Shown here piece by piece: positions 9,851 to 20,986 of a stretch of 64,000 nt of DNA. Numbering within the stretch: the stretch's first letter is position 1; the number at the start of each line of letters is the position of its first letter. Below the pieces are notes generated by a model, which saw only the letters and a list, made by a program, of their open reading frames with translations, was not told where the DNA came from and ran no database searches. The translations under genes and the position numbers were made by a program. The DNA is from Paragonimus skrjabini miyazakii (taxonomy: Eukaryota; Platyhelminthes; Trematoda; Plagiorchiida; Troglotrematidae), in the NCBI GenBank assembly GCA_014338405.1, contig JTDE01000313.1, positions 62,001 through 126,000 of the forward strand, given 5' to 3'.

Positions 9851-11479
9851 TCACTTTTTAAGTATGAAATCCTGTTACTGACCCTCCGTGCTGGATGTGA
9901 ATTACTAGTTGGCCCTGCGCAATCACTACCGTACACAGCTCGAAAAGAGGGTTCGCAACGCAGCTGTCACTCGTGGGAATACACAGGGGTAGATTGACGT
10001 GATTTATCACTCCCGGTAATGACCACCTAAGACCTACAACTATTTATCTACATCTCCACTTTGGAACACCGAACCCTATTCTTCTCTCCCGATTAATAGT
10101 ATTGCACATGACGGCCCATATCCACGACTGACTGGCAGATGCACAGCGTAAGCTTGAATAGCGCCAACGAAAAATTCACTAACCCTGATACTTGACTTGG
10201 TTTCATATACAGTTATCTGTTTGAAAAAATGAAGACCGCTGTGGACAGGCTACTAAAGGCCTCTGACCAGAGCAAAAAATCAATGACGTAAAACCATTCC
10301 AGAACGTTTTTTGTAGAACAGTAAGACGAGCACATGCTTCCATTCGGTCCTACTAAATGATGTATTGTGAGATGAGGGCTGTAGAATCCCACTCCTTCCC
10401 TTTATTGCTCATCAATGCACCTCGGATTACCTGTCGCCATTGAATAATCAGGGATTTCAAATTGGTTCCCCATGTCCCTCGTTCTTAATTTGCCCATCTT
10501 CATCCACAACAACAGTAAGCTGTCATGCATTTACGCAGCCTGCAAACGTTTTTCCGGTGTGTAGGCAGTATAGTATTGTCACTGTTGATATTATACGATC
10601 GGAGTGCTGCAGTACTCTCAGCTTTACATGAGTGTACCTGTGATGGTTCCAGAGATACAAAAATGAAGTAGTTGAATTAGCTCAACCCCAGAGCTAGCTT
10701 AGACGCAATAACAATAACGACCGAACTAGGCAAAGCAAGTAATTTATCCTTCGAGCGCAATTGTACAACTTGTAATCAGCAATGTAATAAAACAACAGTA
10801 ATGAGAAATCGGTTCGGTGACAATCACCACAGTACCATACACAACTGAGGGACCACATGTATATTATTGGTCATGTATAAAGATGGGTGTGTGCACATGC
10901 TTGGTCACTTCAGTACGGTTGTCTTGTCTTCATTTTAGTAACGCGCTCGCACGCAAATTGTTTCTCGTTTTCCAGTATTATCTCATCCTTATACACAAGC
11001 CTGACATTGTGCCTGTAAGCTACAGGTATCACCAAGGTGAGGCCTGAAGCTGGATCTACACAACCGAAGCGCAGGGAGCTGTTGCCTACTAGCACAAGAA
11101 ACTGGACTGAGAGACGACCAGTCTCCACGTCCTATGAACCGAACTGAACCCGCTGAATCAATTGAAATTGTCGTCACTGACAAGGTTGTAAAATCATCCG
11201 ATTCGATGCTTGTTTGACTAATAGCTCAAATTGTTTTTCGACATAGTTTCTTAAATTGTGGATTTATATGCTGGCTTCCATCCAATTCTTGCATGGAATG
11301 ACGTGATTTATTTCTTGGTAAAAAAAACATGAATCACGACTCGCACAAAACAAACAACCGAGTTGAAAAGAAGCTCCAGCAGACGTGTAGACATGAATCG
11401 AAGGAAAATGCCGCGACAAAAGCACGGCGAGCGTTATACCGATGAAAATCCGCGATAGCCAACCTATGTCCAGCAGTGT
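9851..11479. other. non-coding, nothing recognised
   Basis: Only short random open frames (for example 10440-10631 + and 10910-11128 -). No repeats, RNA genes or splice-site-bounded exons that I can support. Confidence 0.5.
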
Positions 11480-11960
11480 TCATTCCATTGTACTCGGCCA
11501 TAGTTCGCCCCCACTAGGAATATTGTGCCCAGGTTTGGTCACCGTTTCTAAAAAGGACATAGCTGTCCACGAAAAAGTATAAAAGCTCGCCACGCGTATG
11601 GTATGGCGTATGAGGGGTCTAAGTTACCAAGACTGACTAAGCTCGTTGAACTCATTCTCGCTCGAACGCCGGCAGGTAAGAGGTGACCTTATTGATGTCT
11701 ACAAAATTACCCACAACACCGACACAATTCCCCTGGCATGTTAGTCCATAATACGTCAGGACAGAGATTTAAGAAGTCATAGGTTCACGGTCAAGAAAAC
11801 AAGATCACAACTGGCTGTTCAATTTAACTTTTTCACTAACCGAGTAGTCAACTCGTGGGACAAATTACTTACAAAGATCGTGGAGGCCTCTAGCGTAGAT
11901 GTATGCAAATCAGAGCTAGACAAATGTTGGAGTAACCTCTTTCCTACTTTGTACTGATCA
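11480..11960 (+). pseudogene. CR1-like RT C-terminal fragment
   Basis: Translation shows the region after the RT palm of CR1-like elements: VRPH-EYCAQVWSPF near 11505-11550, LATRMVWRMRGLSY, then SLERRQVRGDLIDVYKITH near 11655-11710. FTVKKTRSQLAVQFNFFTNRVVN comes next (read as separate blocks) and SSVDVCKSELDKCW near the end. It closes at TACTGA at about 11953. It resembles the C-terminus at 9240-9770 but is clearly a different copy. Stops and small frameshifts are present. Upstream catalytic RT is missing, so this is a 5'-truncated insertion, as non-LTR elements usually are. Confidence 0.75.
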
Positions 11961-12691
11961 AAAAATGGTTTCCTCTTGCTGTTCAGGGCAACCAGGATTT
12001 GTCATCTCTTTCTTTTATCCTTACCCATAGACGACTACCAAACGCGTCCTCATCAACAGAAAGCGCAGTCTGGTGAATCCCCGGATCACAGCGGTCAAGT
12101 ATCAGGACATCAACAGGTGTAAGCCTTCATCAGGTCCTGGATTTGAAATTAAAATTAAAAGTGAATTTTTAGTCAATAAAATCAATTGCACTTTTGGCCT
12201 TCATTCTTTCGCGGAATATTGAAAATCACAAAATTCCATGTGTTTCTCTGTGATGGACTTTTGCATTCCGATGCTCAGAAACTGACTCCAAATCGTAATT
12301 GCACACGAAAGTTTCATGTTATTTGTTTGATGTGGATAGTATACTCACTCCGGTTATCATAATGGGTGACGACAACACAAGGATACCTAGAGAACAAGAG
12401 AACATAAACTGCAAAGCCAAGGATAAATATATAGAACCATGTGTCTATTTTCTAGATAACACGTCACAAAGGTTTCGGATATCGGTAAGCTTTTGAACGT
12501 TTATATTAAACAGTCTGGTTTACTGATGTTCGAAAATTGTCATTTTCGACATTTTTTGTCATATATGACAAGCTTTATAAAGCTTGAGCAAAATTTAGCA
12601 GTATCCACAGCTAATGTGTAGTTGAAAACTTCTCACTTATTTGGTTCCGTTGCACTAAATGCGTAGCAGTCTCTCGAGTGTTCTTAACCAT

Positions 12692-12717
12692 CTCGCTGAA
12701 GTGATCACTTTAGCGAG
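12692..12717. repeat. 26-nt near-perfect palindrome
   Basis: CTCGCTGAAGTG followed by its near reverse complement (one mismatched pair). It could form a hairpin or cruciform; function unknown. Confidence 0.6.
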
Positions 12718-12808
12718 GTTTAAAAACGTTGTGACATACGTTCCAAATAGCACGCCCAATATAATCCCTCAGGGGACTGGCGGTAGGCAAAAACTAAGTT
12801 TGACCGAT

Positions 12809-12848
12809 CAGCCCCCAAGGGGTCCCATGGGATAAAATTGGGGGCTGG
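12809..12848. repeat. inverted repeat, 10-bp arms with 20-nt loop
   Basis: CAGCCCCCAA at 12809-12818 is the exact reverse complement of TTGGGGGCTG at 12839-12848. It could form a stable hairpin. No downstream U-tract or gene suggests a terminator. Confidence 0.6.
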
Positions 12849-15800
12849 CCTCAAAATCATTTTACTTTGGAAAAGGTCACCTACGCACCCGATTTCTCTC
12901 AACTACTTTGCGCTATTCTTTCAGCTCTTCTCGTATAGTTAATCCACCGCAGCCGCATTGGTCCCTAACCTACCGCACGATCCGTCAATGCTAAGCAGCT
13001 TGAACACGGATTGGTTGATAGCAGTAATTTGAAGGACGGAATGTTTCCCGCTCCACAGATGTAATTGCCTAATTGATGCTGCATGGCCTTGGTCATACTG
13101 ACTGACCCAAGGATGAAGGTGGACACTGTTCTCGTTTGCCGTAAGATGTTGAGCAAACCACCAACGGTTACTTGTAAATCGGATGCATCTTGTATGCTTT
13201 ACAATCAAGAATGTTTGCGTTTTTCTGGTTATATTTGCATATTTTGTACGAATTCAAGCATTGTGGTGGACGCACTGTTTGGAATAGTTCCTCAAACCCG
13301 TTAACCTTGAGCACGATCAGCCTTTTTAACATTCACCATAATTGGGTAAAACATTTCGGATAGGGAGGTAAGAGAAAAAACTAGGACACCGTTTCATGTT
13401 GTTTTAATGACGGGACGTCGCGAATTCAGTTCATATTCACAACGAAATTTAGTTCACACAGCAAAAGCTAACCGCATATTAGCGGTCGCTCCTCGCCGTT
13501 CACCGTTCATCGACAAAACGCAAAAGCCTCCTTACTGAACGCTTCATCACCGATACAAATACTGTACTATTGCTTGTATGTCTGGAAGCTACATGAAGTC
13601 CACGCCACTGGGTTCCAAGATCACGCGTTGGCGGCATATTCAAGTTGCAGACAACTCATTATGGCGGGAGGAAACCTGTTCTGTGCTAATTATCCACATT
13701 ACTATGAAAAATCCGACGTAGAGTAACAAGGTCGTGTGGATTCTGTGATGACTGAGGATAGGCCGTTAGATGATTCATCCACTGGTTATAACAGATACTC
13801 ATCACCCCAACCGCAAAAACTTGTGATACCACATGATTCACTCTAATACATGACATACAAACAAGCGACCGTACAGTGCGTATCAAGCCAACCTTTCAAT
13901 AGTCTATTTCTAATGATAAGTTTCGGAACCATTTTGGTCCGCCTACATTGTACAACTTTAGAAATTATTCAGGTCAAGACGAGCGTGGGACTCGTGGGAT
14001 CGCAGTACCTAAAACTATTCTAGTAGTGTTGTATTTCCAAATGATTCAGATTCTTGAAACAGTGGCTGGTAGGATATGTGCTAGACTACCCTGCGCCACT
14101 TCCATCTGTATGAAATTCGGGGACGGTGTGTTTGATTATTAGACACAGAATATCACGACGAGGTCAACGTGTTCGAGAAGTTTATCCGCAGAATGCTACG
14201 ACAGTCCATTTTAGGTAACACTCTATAGTACAGCTCCAGCAAAAAAGCTTGGCTAGGTTTTGAGAAGGGCCAAAAAACTTACTTGTTTTAGGTCTTTCGT
14301 GCTCTAAAACTCATTGACTTGCTGGAGTAGTGAGTAAACGAATGATTAAGTAATTTAGCTTTATTTTGTTAGTTATCAAATGCCCTGGAACTGAACACCG
14401 TCCCTCTGTGGACAGAGGGAGAGCAAGAAACGTAGTGGAGCGAATAAGCGAGGTGCATAAGTATGGCTAGACGATTATTCCTCGATTGTGATAGTGACAA
14501 GTTAACAAAGATTGCATTTATTACAGGGATGCAAAATTGATACCTGTAAAAATGTTATGGTAATTCTACTGACGGCAACAGTCGGGAAGTTTATGGTTGA
14601 TGTATTAGAGCCGTTTGTAGCAGTTTCATACTTATGGGTAACCAGTGGACAGAAAATGCGGTGAAATTAGCCAGCTGTCTTGTCATAGGACGCTTGGTAC
14701 GATGTATATTACCATCATTATGTCGTCTGATAAGGCACTTAAAGGCGCGAAAACGCTGACGGCAAGTTTATGCCGACTGCATTGGAAGAGGATGCAGTTT
14801 CACTGGTTACCGATCCGATGAAACTGGAACAAAGTCGTGTTTTCATAGTTTGTGATCGTGAGGCTTTGTATATCATAACATCTTCTCTATTCAAACAGCA
14901 ATAAGTCAGTGATAACGGTTGTGTGTTTTTAAGGCACTTATTGCGCATGGGAGAAAGGGGGTCAAACCTTCAGTTGCATTGTGGTCCGTCGTTGGGAAGC
15001 GTCAAAATGGGCCCCTTACTGTAATAAGAGTATGGTTGCTTGTTGATTTTCAGTAGCGGGTTGACTAGTGTACCGATGGAAAAAACGAAAGGCAATACGC
15101 TTCCTCAGCGAAATGTTCGGTATTACAACTGTAATCACTAGGACTAAGGGCGCCAGCGTTTTGATGTTGAATATTTTTCCATTTCTCCTCCAGCCTTGTG
15201 AATAGGTCTTGTTTATATTTCCCACTCTTTTGTCACTCAAAATATACCATTGTTATTTATACAGATCGGTAACCTCCATAACCTCAATTTTTGTTACAGG
15301 GATAACTTTACCGTTGTGGTCTTTGGGCCATGCCTCACATTTTCAGTTTTCAGAGTCCATCTCAAATAACTTGGCAGAATTGGAACTATCATATAACAGA
15401 ATACGTGCCATACGGAAATCTCTAAACAACAGTAATTTGTCGCCAAACTAGTCTGGCTTGTTTGTCTTTTCACGGAGAAGGACACCAATGGTTTGATCCT
15501 GCAAGTAAGATAATTAAGCACGCATGGCGAAAGTGGGAGACCCTGGCGGATATCACTTCTGGTGTGGAGTGGTTAGCGGCTCTATGTCAACTCCTACTGT
15601 AGCCGATGCATTAAAACTGACAGCCAAACAGTTGGTTGCATACTTGGTGAGCGCACCTAAACTTAAATGACTACAAAAGTGCAGATCGGTTAGTCGAGTC
15701 GAACTCACCAATGTAAACGAAATGTTCAGCTGTTGTTGGTCGAGTGTACTTGTGACACCCTTTCACAAATTGACGAAGAATAAACATCTGATTTACACGT

Positions 15801-17730
15801 CCTCTTTTGTAATGTCTACTTTCTGAACCGCGCAGAAATGAGTAAGTATTGTGTATGGCAGCACCTCGGTTGTGACAGAGGTTAAATTAATTTCCCTGTT
15901 GTTCACATAGATGTCCTTAGTTCCCTTCCTGAAGTTGGGAACTTACCGCGGTTAGGAAGAGCACTATCAGTTGTTCAGTCCAGTTTAGACAAACTGGTTG
16001 AAGCTCATCCAATGTTTCGCTGTTTTATTCGAACAGCGGATACATGAAGCTGTTGAGATCACTGGATTTGAAACGTACTAAGGCTGTGATGAACTTGCAA
16101 ACCTCATTTGGATAGGCAGTTCTAGGCTGAAGGACTAAAGTATGACCTAGGGACTGCAAGACGGCAATAAGGTTGGCGCAATGGGCCAGTTGATTTGTCC
16201 CTCGTAGTATTCTGCTCTTATTGTTAATTACAACTAAGTGCATCCTCCATCTCTCTATTTTTTTGTATTGATGACCTAACGTGACTTACGGGTCAGAGAA
16301 GCTAGCACCGTTAGCACTTTTTGGTGTGGAAGTAGTAGTCTGTTGGTTAAAAACCTCCTGGTCGATAAGCTGGCTGTGTTGTGCAATCTTCCTTAAATGC
16401 CCCTCAGCATATTACATAAACTGTTGGCGGGAATCTTTTATTCGGCGTCCAGTAACAAAAATGACTTCGCTGAAACCCAACATTTACTGTTTCTGCCAGC
16501 CACCGTACCGCGACCAGCAGTGCCAGCTTTACGTAATGCTTGAACAATTTGGTTCCCGTAGGTATCGAAATTTAAAAGTTTTAATTGCCTTGTGCAGCTG
16601 TCTAGGCTAGCTTGACAGACTTGGTTCATTACGGGTCGGTTCAAATTTTCTGCTGCCTGTCGCTGTAATTGGTGCGAACTCTGTCCGGTCAGCTTAGGTA
16701 GGCATGATCGGAATCAACGTCTGTACCTCATTGTGAATGATATTCTCGGAAGGGGCTAAGGAATCTTCAACTAAAAGCTCTATGACCTATCCGGCACCAA
16801 GCCTAATTAATAAAACAAAGTCAGGTCGCTCAGTTGCTTACTCTGTACTTATTCTGTCCCAGCGGCTGCTCAAAATAGGCGGTGTTTGACACTGAGCCGG
16901 AGCAATCACCCATCATTACCTGACTGTCTTGAAGTGAACACAGATTTATCACCTAAAGCAGTGACCGTCCTATTATTACTTTTATAGTTTCGGCTATTAG
17001 CGCAGTCAGGCTAAGACCGTGATTAAGCCTGTAACCTCCAAGAGAATATGTTCTTGGCATTGCCACTCTTACAGTCGAATGGGTGTCAAGTTTTTTATGG
17101 TCTAGACCACGATCTGATAGGAATTTTCAAACTCGTGCCATATGGTCTTTAACTGACGTAGGTCCAATTTAGCGTGGCATCTTCGACCACCGTATACAGT
17201 TTCACACCCACTCCGGCTTGGCCTGAGGCGGCGGCCAGGGAATCTGATTAAACATGCAGACAACTTTCCAATACAAAAGCGACGATGCCGTCGGTTCAGA
17301 TATTTGAAACAGCTGGTTTGCTTGAACAGTTTGTAGTGGACAAGTGGGTATGCGCTAGACCCTCGTCCACTAACAAGTTAGAAGGCCTTTTCTGAAAAAC
17401 AGTCGAAACACAGTCCCAACAGGCATCGAGCTAGAGAACGCACTGAGGTTTGGAAACAAACCGTAGATTTCCAACAATGTTTGAAATAAAATAAGTAGTT
17501 AGTTCCAGCTTAGTCTGAGACCACCGGCAGCAGCTAAGAGGAAGAAGTAAAGAATCGCGAGACAGTCCACAGCCCACTCGGCGGCACTCAAAAGCGCGCC
17601 AAGCGAAAAGTGCGTGGAACCTTTGAGTACGTTAAACAACGCTCGAAAACATCCGGGTTAAACTACCTTGAAGGATGGAATAGTAAGTGGGTCGTTGGGA
17701 AAAGGGCAAGCGTTCACTGCGTGCAATTAG

Positions 17731-17879
17731 TTGCACGACTGAAGAGAATGGAACTGAGTTCACATCAGGCCTCCTGTAGCAGGCGTACACAGAATAATAC
17801 GTACAGAACAAACAAGCGGGAAAACACGGTTGCAGCCGAGATCTTTATAGAAGCCACACGATCGCTGGTCACAATAAGT
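17731..17879 (+). repeat. dispersed repeat, partner of 1010-1160
   Basis: Aligns with the minus strand of 1010-1160. It ends where the left inverted arm of the Penelope-like element begins, so it may be an outer part of that terminal repeat, though the right arm does not clearly contain it. Confidence 0.5.
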
Positions 17880-18033
17880 TTGGACAGAGTAGTTAAAACA
17901 CAAACATTGGCAAATGCTGGCATCTCGTATTGACTTGACAGTGTCAAATTTACGATAAAATAACTGGGTTTTTGTCATAGCAAGCAGCTATAGGGGTGGA
18001 CAGTCAATACACGGATTGTGATAAGTCATTAAT
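17880..18033 (-). repeat. left inverted arm of PLE
   Basis: Reverse complement of 19325-19478 at roughly 75-80 percent identity by eye. It passes directly into RT-coding sequence at about 18027. Confidence 0.75.
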
Positions 18034-19329
18034 TCCACGGAAGAGTCAAGTTCACGAACAGATGTTTCTGAACAGTTGTCATTCTAACTTTAAGGTTATT
18101 TGTGAATCCGAATTCAACAACTGCCTGCCATTTTTAGGCATACTCATAAGGCGCCGAGAAGATGGCTCCATTAAAAGAGCTGTCTATAGAAAATCCGCGT
18201 GGTCCGGTCAGTAATTAAACTTCAGCAGCTCCACACCGGTCCAACGTAAACGAACACTAGCAAATACCCTCTTTACACAGGCAAGGGAATCTGTATATAC
18301 AACATTCTTGCGAAAAAACTAGGTCTAAGTACCTTCGTTCTACACTCAAATGGTTACCCCGGAAGGTTCATTGATAGAGGGAGTAGACAAAAAGTGCTAT
18401 CCGAAAAGATGACCACTGTAGGGGATAAGAGGATGTACATAGAGCTGCATTTCAAGGGTGATTATACCATGCATCAGACCATACAACGGTTGAGAAGTTC
18501 AACTAAGCGAACGTTCAGTACAGCTGACTCAGCAGCTACCAGTGCCTTCTATCAAAGGTGATCAGCCTGTCGGTATCATCTCATATTGTGTCTATCAATT
18601 TATACGTGATTGAGGGGAAAGTTACATAGGCGTAACCGAGAGATGTTTGAGCCTCAGAATGAGGGAACACTTTTATTGCGTATGTGCATTAAATTAACGC
18701 TTTCCCAGGTATACGCAACGACTATCAGACGCGAAATAAAAATACTGATGATTGCAGGAGACCGAAAATATATTTTACGTTTATTAAGCTAGGTCTCGAT
18801 CAGTGCTAAACGACACCGATACGCGGGAGTAGCTAAGGTGGTTGACGAGCCGACCGTCGGGCGCGCGAGCAAGCCAAAAGAGTGTATATGGCCCTCTTGA
18901 CGCGCATAGGCCGACAAGCATACAAACAAACAAACGCGACCGCATGCAGCAAGCAGACGGTAGACAAAGATCCTTAAGATCCTATGTACAATGTGATCCA
19001 AGATTTTGGGAAAGATTTTACACATCGTACAGCAGGCAGACCGGGGTTATCTCCACGTCACTACACACTTACTCAACTGGGTACAGAAATCCGTGTTGCT
19101 TTATAACAGCAATGTTGCTGAAACGCGTAAACAGTCAGTCTCCTCAGTCGCTAGACACGTTCTGACCACTGGTCACGCTACTAGTCCATCTCGTGCTTTC
19201 AGAATCTTGTCACCCCATTCTAACTCAAGATTCTTGCTGTTTGGTGGAGCGGTCGTAATCAACCGAGTCAAACCAGTTTTCTGTATTCAGGAACAACTGT
19301 TCGTGAACTTGACCCTTCCTTGGGATTAA
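18027..19329 (+). pseudogene. PLE reverse transcriptase C-terminus + GIY-YIG endonuclease + tail
   Basis: The RT end reads FNNCLPFLGILIRRREDGS then KRAVYRKSAWSGQ at about 18110-18212, a hallmark block of PLE RTs. After a TAA at 18212-18214 the same frame continues LNFSSSTPVQRKRTLANTLF. Next come NGYPGRFIDRG, MYIELHFKGDYT and LRSSTKRTF. The endonuclease follows with ISYCVYQF and SYIGVTERCLSLRMREH at about 18570-18670, the GIY-YIG pattern. An inserted repeat (18673-19064) then splits the frame, which resumes LLNWVQKSV and SSVARHVLTTGH, with CIQEQLFVNLTLPW ending at about 19328. That ending is the typical PLE tail. The palm with its catalytic aspartates is absent, so this copy is 5'-truncated and dead. 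Confidence 0.85.
18673..19064 (+). repeat. ~390-bp dispersed repeat, copy B, inserted in PLE
   Basis: It interrupts the PLE protein between REH and LLNW. Direct repeats ACACTT at 18667-18672 and 19065-19070 flank it and look like a target-site duplication. The sequence matches copy A at 63-446. It contains no coding sequence that I recognise and no clear TG...CA ends. Confidence 0.75.
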
Positions 19330-19478
19330 TGACCGATCACAACCCGCTTATTGACTGTCCACCCCTCTAGTTGCTTGATATGAAAAAAATCCACTCATGT
19401 TATGGTAAATTTGGCACTTTCGAGCCAATACGAGATGCCTGCATTTACCAGTTTCCGTATTCCAACTGCTTTGTTCAG
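19325..19478 (+). repeat. right inverted arm of PLE
   Basis: Begins at ATTAATGA right after the C-terminal codons and stop of the PLE protein. It is the reverse complement of 17880-18033. Confidence 0.75.
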
Positions 19479-20644
19479 AGTCACAAAAAGTTATCCTAAG
19501 TTACAATTTCCGAATCTCAACTTACGTCGCCTCTCAATTTGTCTAGCTTTCGTTCCAGTGTGGTCTGTTGACCTATTTGTTTCATTGTGTGTACACTAAA
19601 AGTGTCCACATTTACTGGCATTCCGATTCTGTGCAGAAGACTGATAGATATATTTTTAAAAAAATGGCAGGTTAGGTCTACTTGACAATAAGACCGGAAA
19701 TGACCTAATGAAACATGATCGCAAACTATATAACCTACTCCTGGATATCAAGGGTTGGGAGTAAAAAATATCCGACGGGAAAATTAGATAAGTCAGCAAG
19801 GATGCATTATCACTAGAATGTTTTTCACTTACCTTTGCTGTTAGATATAGCAGAGAACAGTAAGGTATATGTTACTAGAGAAATAATAGATTATGAGACT
19901 TTATTGTACACGTTTTCAAAGTTATATGGGTATCAGGAGTTCTCTTCTGGCACCTAGGTCCACAGAGAAGAATAAATAGGGTTCCCAGGCGAAACTTCAT
20001 GTAATCTAAGTTTATCTAAAACACGAGCGCTTAGACAACCATAAAATTGATCAAGAGCATTTATTACTCTGCGGCTTAACCTTGTCTACTTCAGTGGGTA
20101 GCCATCATGAAGTGGATGATCCTTTGTTGACTCAAACGGTGCATGTTCCACTTGTCGGATAGTTTTTAAGGCAAGATCACACGACTTTATCGGCAGCTCT
20201 ACTGGTAGAATATAATTTTAAGTTCTGTCGAATGCTCCAGCAAAACTCAAATAAACTAAGTAGGCTAGGACTTTGCTGATAAATCAACACTTATCTACAC
20301 CCTTTGGTAAAGATATAAATAGTAACTTACCATCTGAGACACATTCAACACCTCAGTATCAATAACGCGCAGAATTCATCGCGTTAAGTCGATGGTGTCA
20401 TTACCGGTCGTGCATGACAAACCACAGAAATGACAGTTTGTTATAACCAAGCAGCGAATGCATCTTTAAGCTAGCCCAAAATATCCTCAAACGTATACTT
20501 AGCAACATAGATGTCACCATCTGGCTTTTCCCTATATAAATACTGCGATTCGCTTCTCGTTTATTGATGCCGACACCACGGAAATGTGTTTTGATTTTCT
20601 ATGTTATTATGTTGTAAGTGAGTGCGCGTAACTGAAGATCACGA
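19479..20644. other. non-coding, AT-rich, nothing recognised
   Basis: No open frame with recognisable motifs. It separates the PLE from a CR1 fragment. Confidence 0.5.
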
Positions 20645-20986
20645 GTGACTTTTGAGCACCTAGGCAACAACCCAGCTAAATTATCTCGAATTTTAGTGTC
20701 ACAAGGCAGAATCAAGTTACAAAACCTATTAGCTCACAAACCACCCGATCCAGACTTAATATCCCCTGTTGTTTTGAAAAGCTGCATCACAGAAGTAACA
20801 GAACCTCTTGTAGTATTCTTTATTCGTTCCTTGTCAAGTGGCCGCCTGTCTAAAGCCTGGAAACAGTTCACAATCACACCTATCTTTAAAGAAGGATGTG
20901 CAGACGACCCAATGAACTGTCGACCAATAGCTTTGCTGTCAGTTGTCTCTCAAGTAACGGAGACCTTACTAAACGACTTTCTGTAG
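20645..20986 (+). pseudogene. CR1/Jockey-like RT N-terminal fragment
   Basis: A 113-codon open frame. LLAHKPPDPDLISPVVLKSC corresponds to the RT entry motif (family form K-PGPDGI-P--LK). AWKQFTITPIFKEG and PMNCRPIALLSVVS correspond to the W----V-PI-K-G and NYRPIsL blocks. It ends at a stop in the next RT block, and nothing after 20990 continues the RT. Only about 100 residues survive. The frame is uninterrupted here, so this copy may be younger or less decayed than the one at 8441-9850. Confidence 0.75.

Larger units (their letters stand above)
11961..17730. other. long non-coding stretch
   Basis: No gene I can support in either strand. It contains the two short inverted repeats listed separately near 12.7-12.85 kb. 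Open frames up to 109 codons (16281-16610 +) lack recognisable motifs and have no convincing splice borders. Confidence 0.5.
17880..19478 (+). mobile_element. Penelope-like element (PLE) remnant with inverted terminal arms
   Basis: A PLE encodes a reverse transcriptase related to telomerase RT followed by a GIY-YIG endonuclease. Here only the end of the RT, the GIY-YIG region and the C-terminal tail survive (18027-19329). They are bracketed by inverted arms of about 154 bp: 17880-18033 and 19325-19478. Arm blocks such as TTGACTGTCCACCCCT, TCAATACGAGATGCC and ATTAATGA are shared in opposite orientation. PLEs are known for LTR-like ends that may be direct or inverted and for 5' truncation, so this layout fits. 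A 392-bp repeat is inserted within the endonuclease region. Confidence 0.8.

Noticed and set aside
18749..18775. CTGATGA...CGAAA inside the 390-bp repeat (copy B), hammerhead-like
   Set aside because: Stem II has at most two pairs, stem III cannot form, and copy A (63-446) lacks the CTGATGA box.
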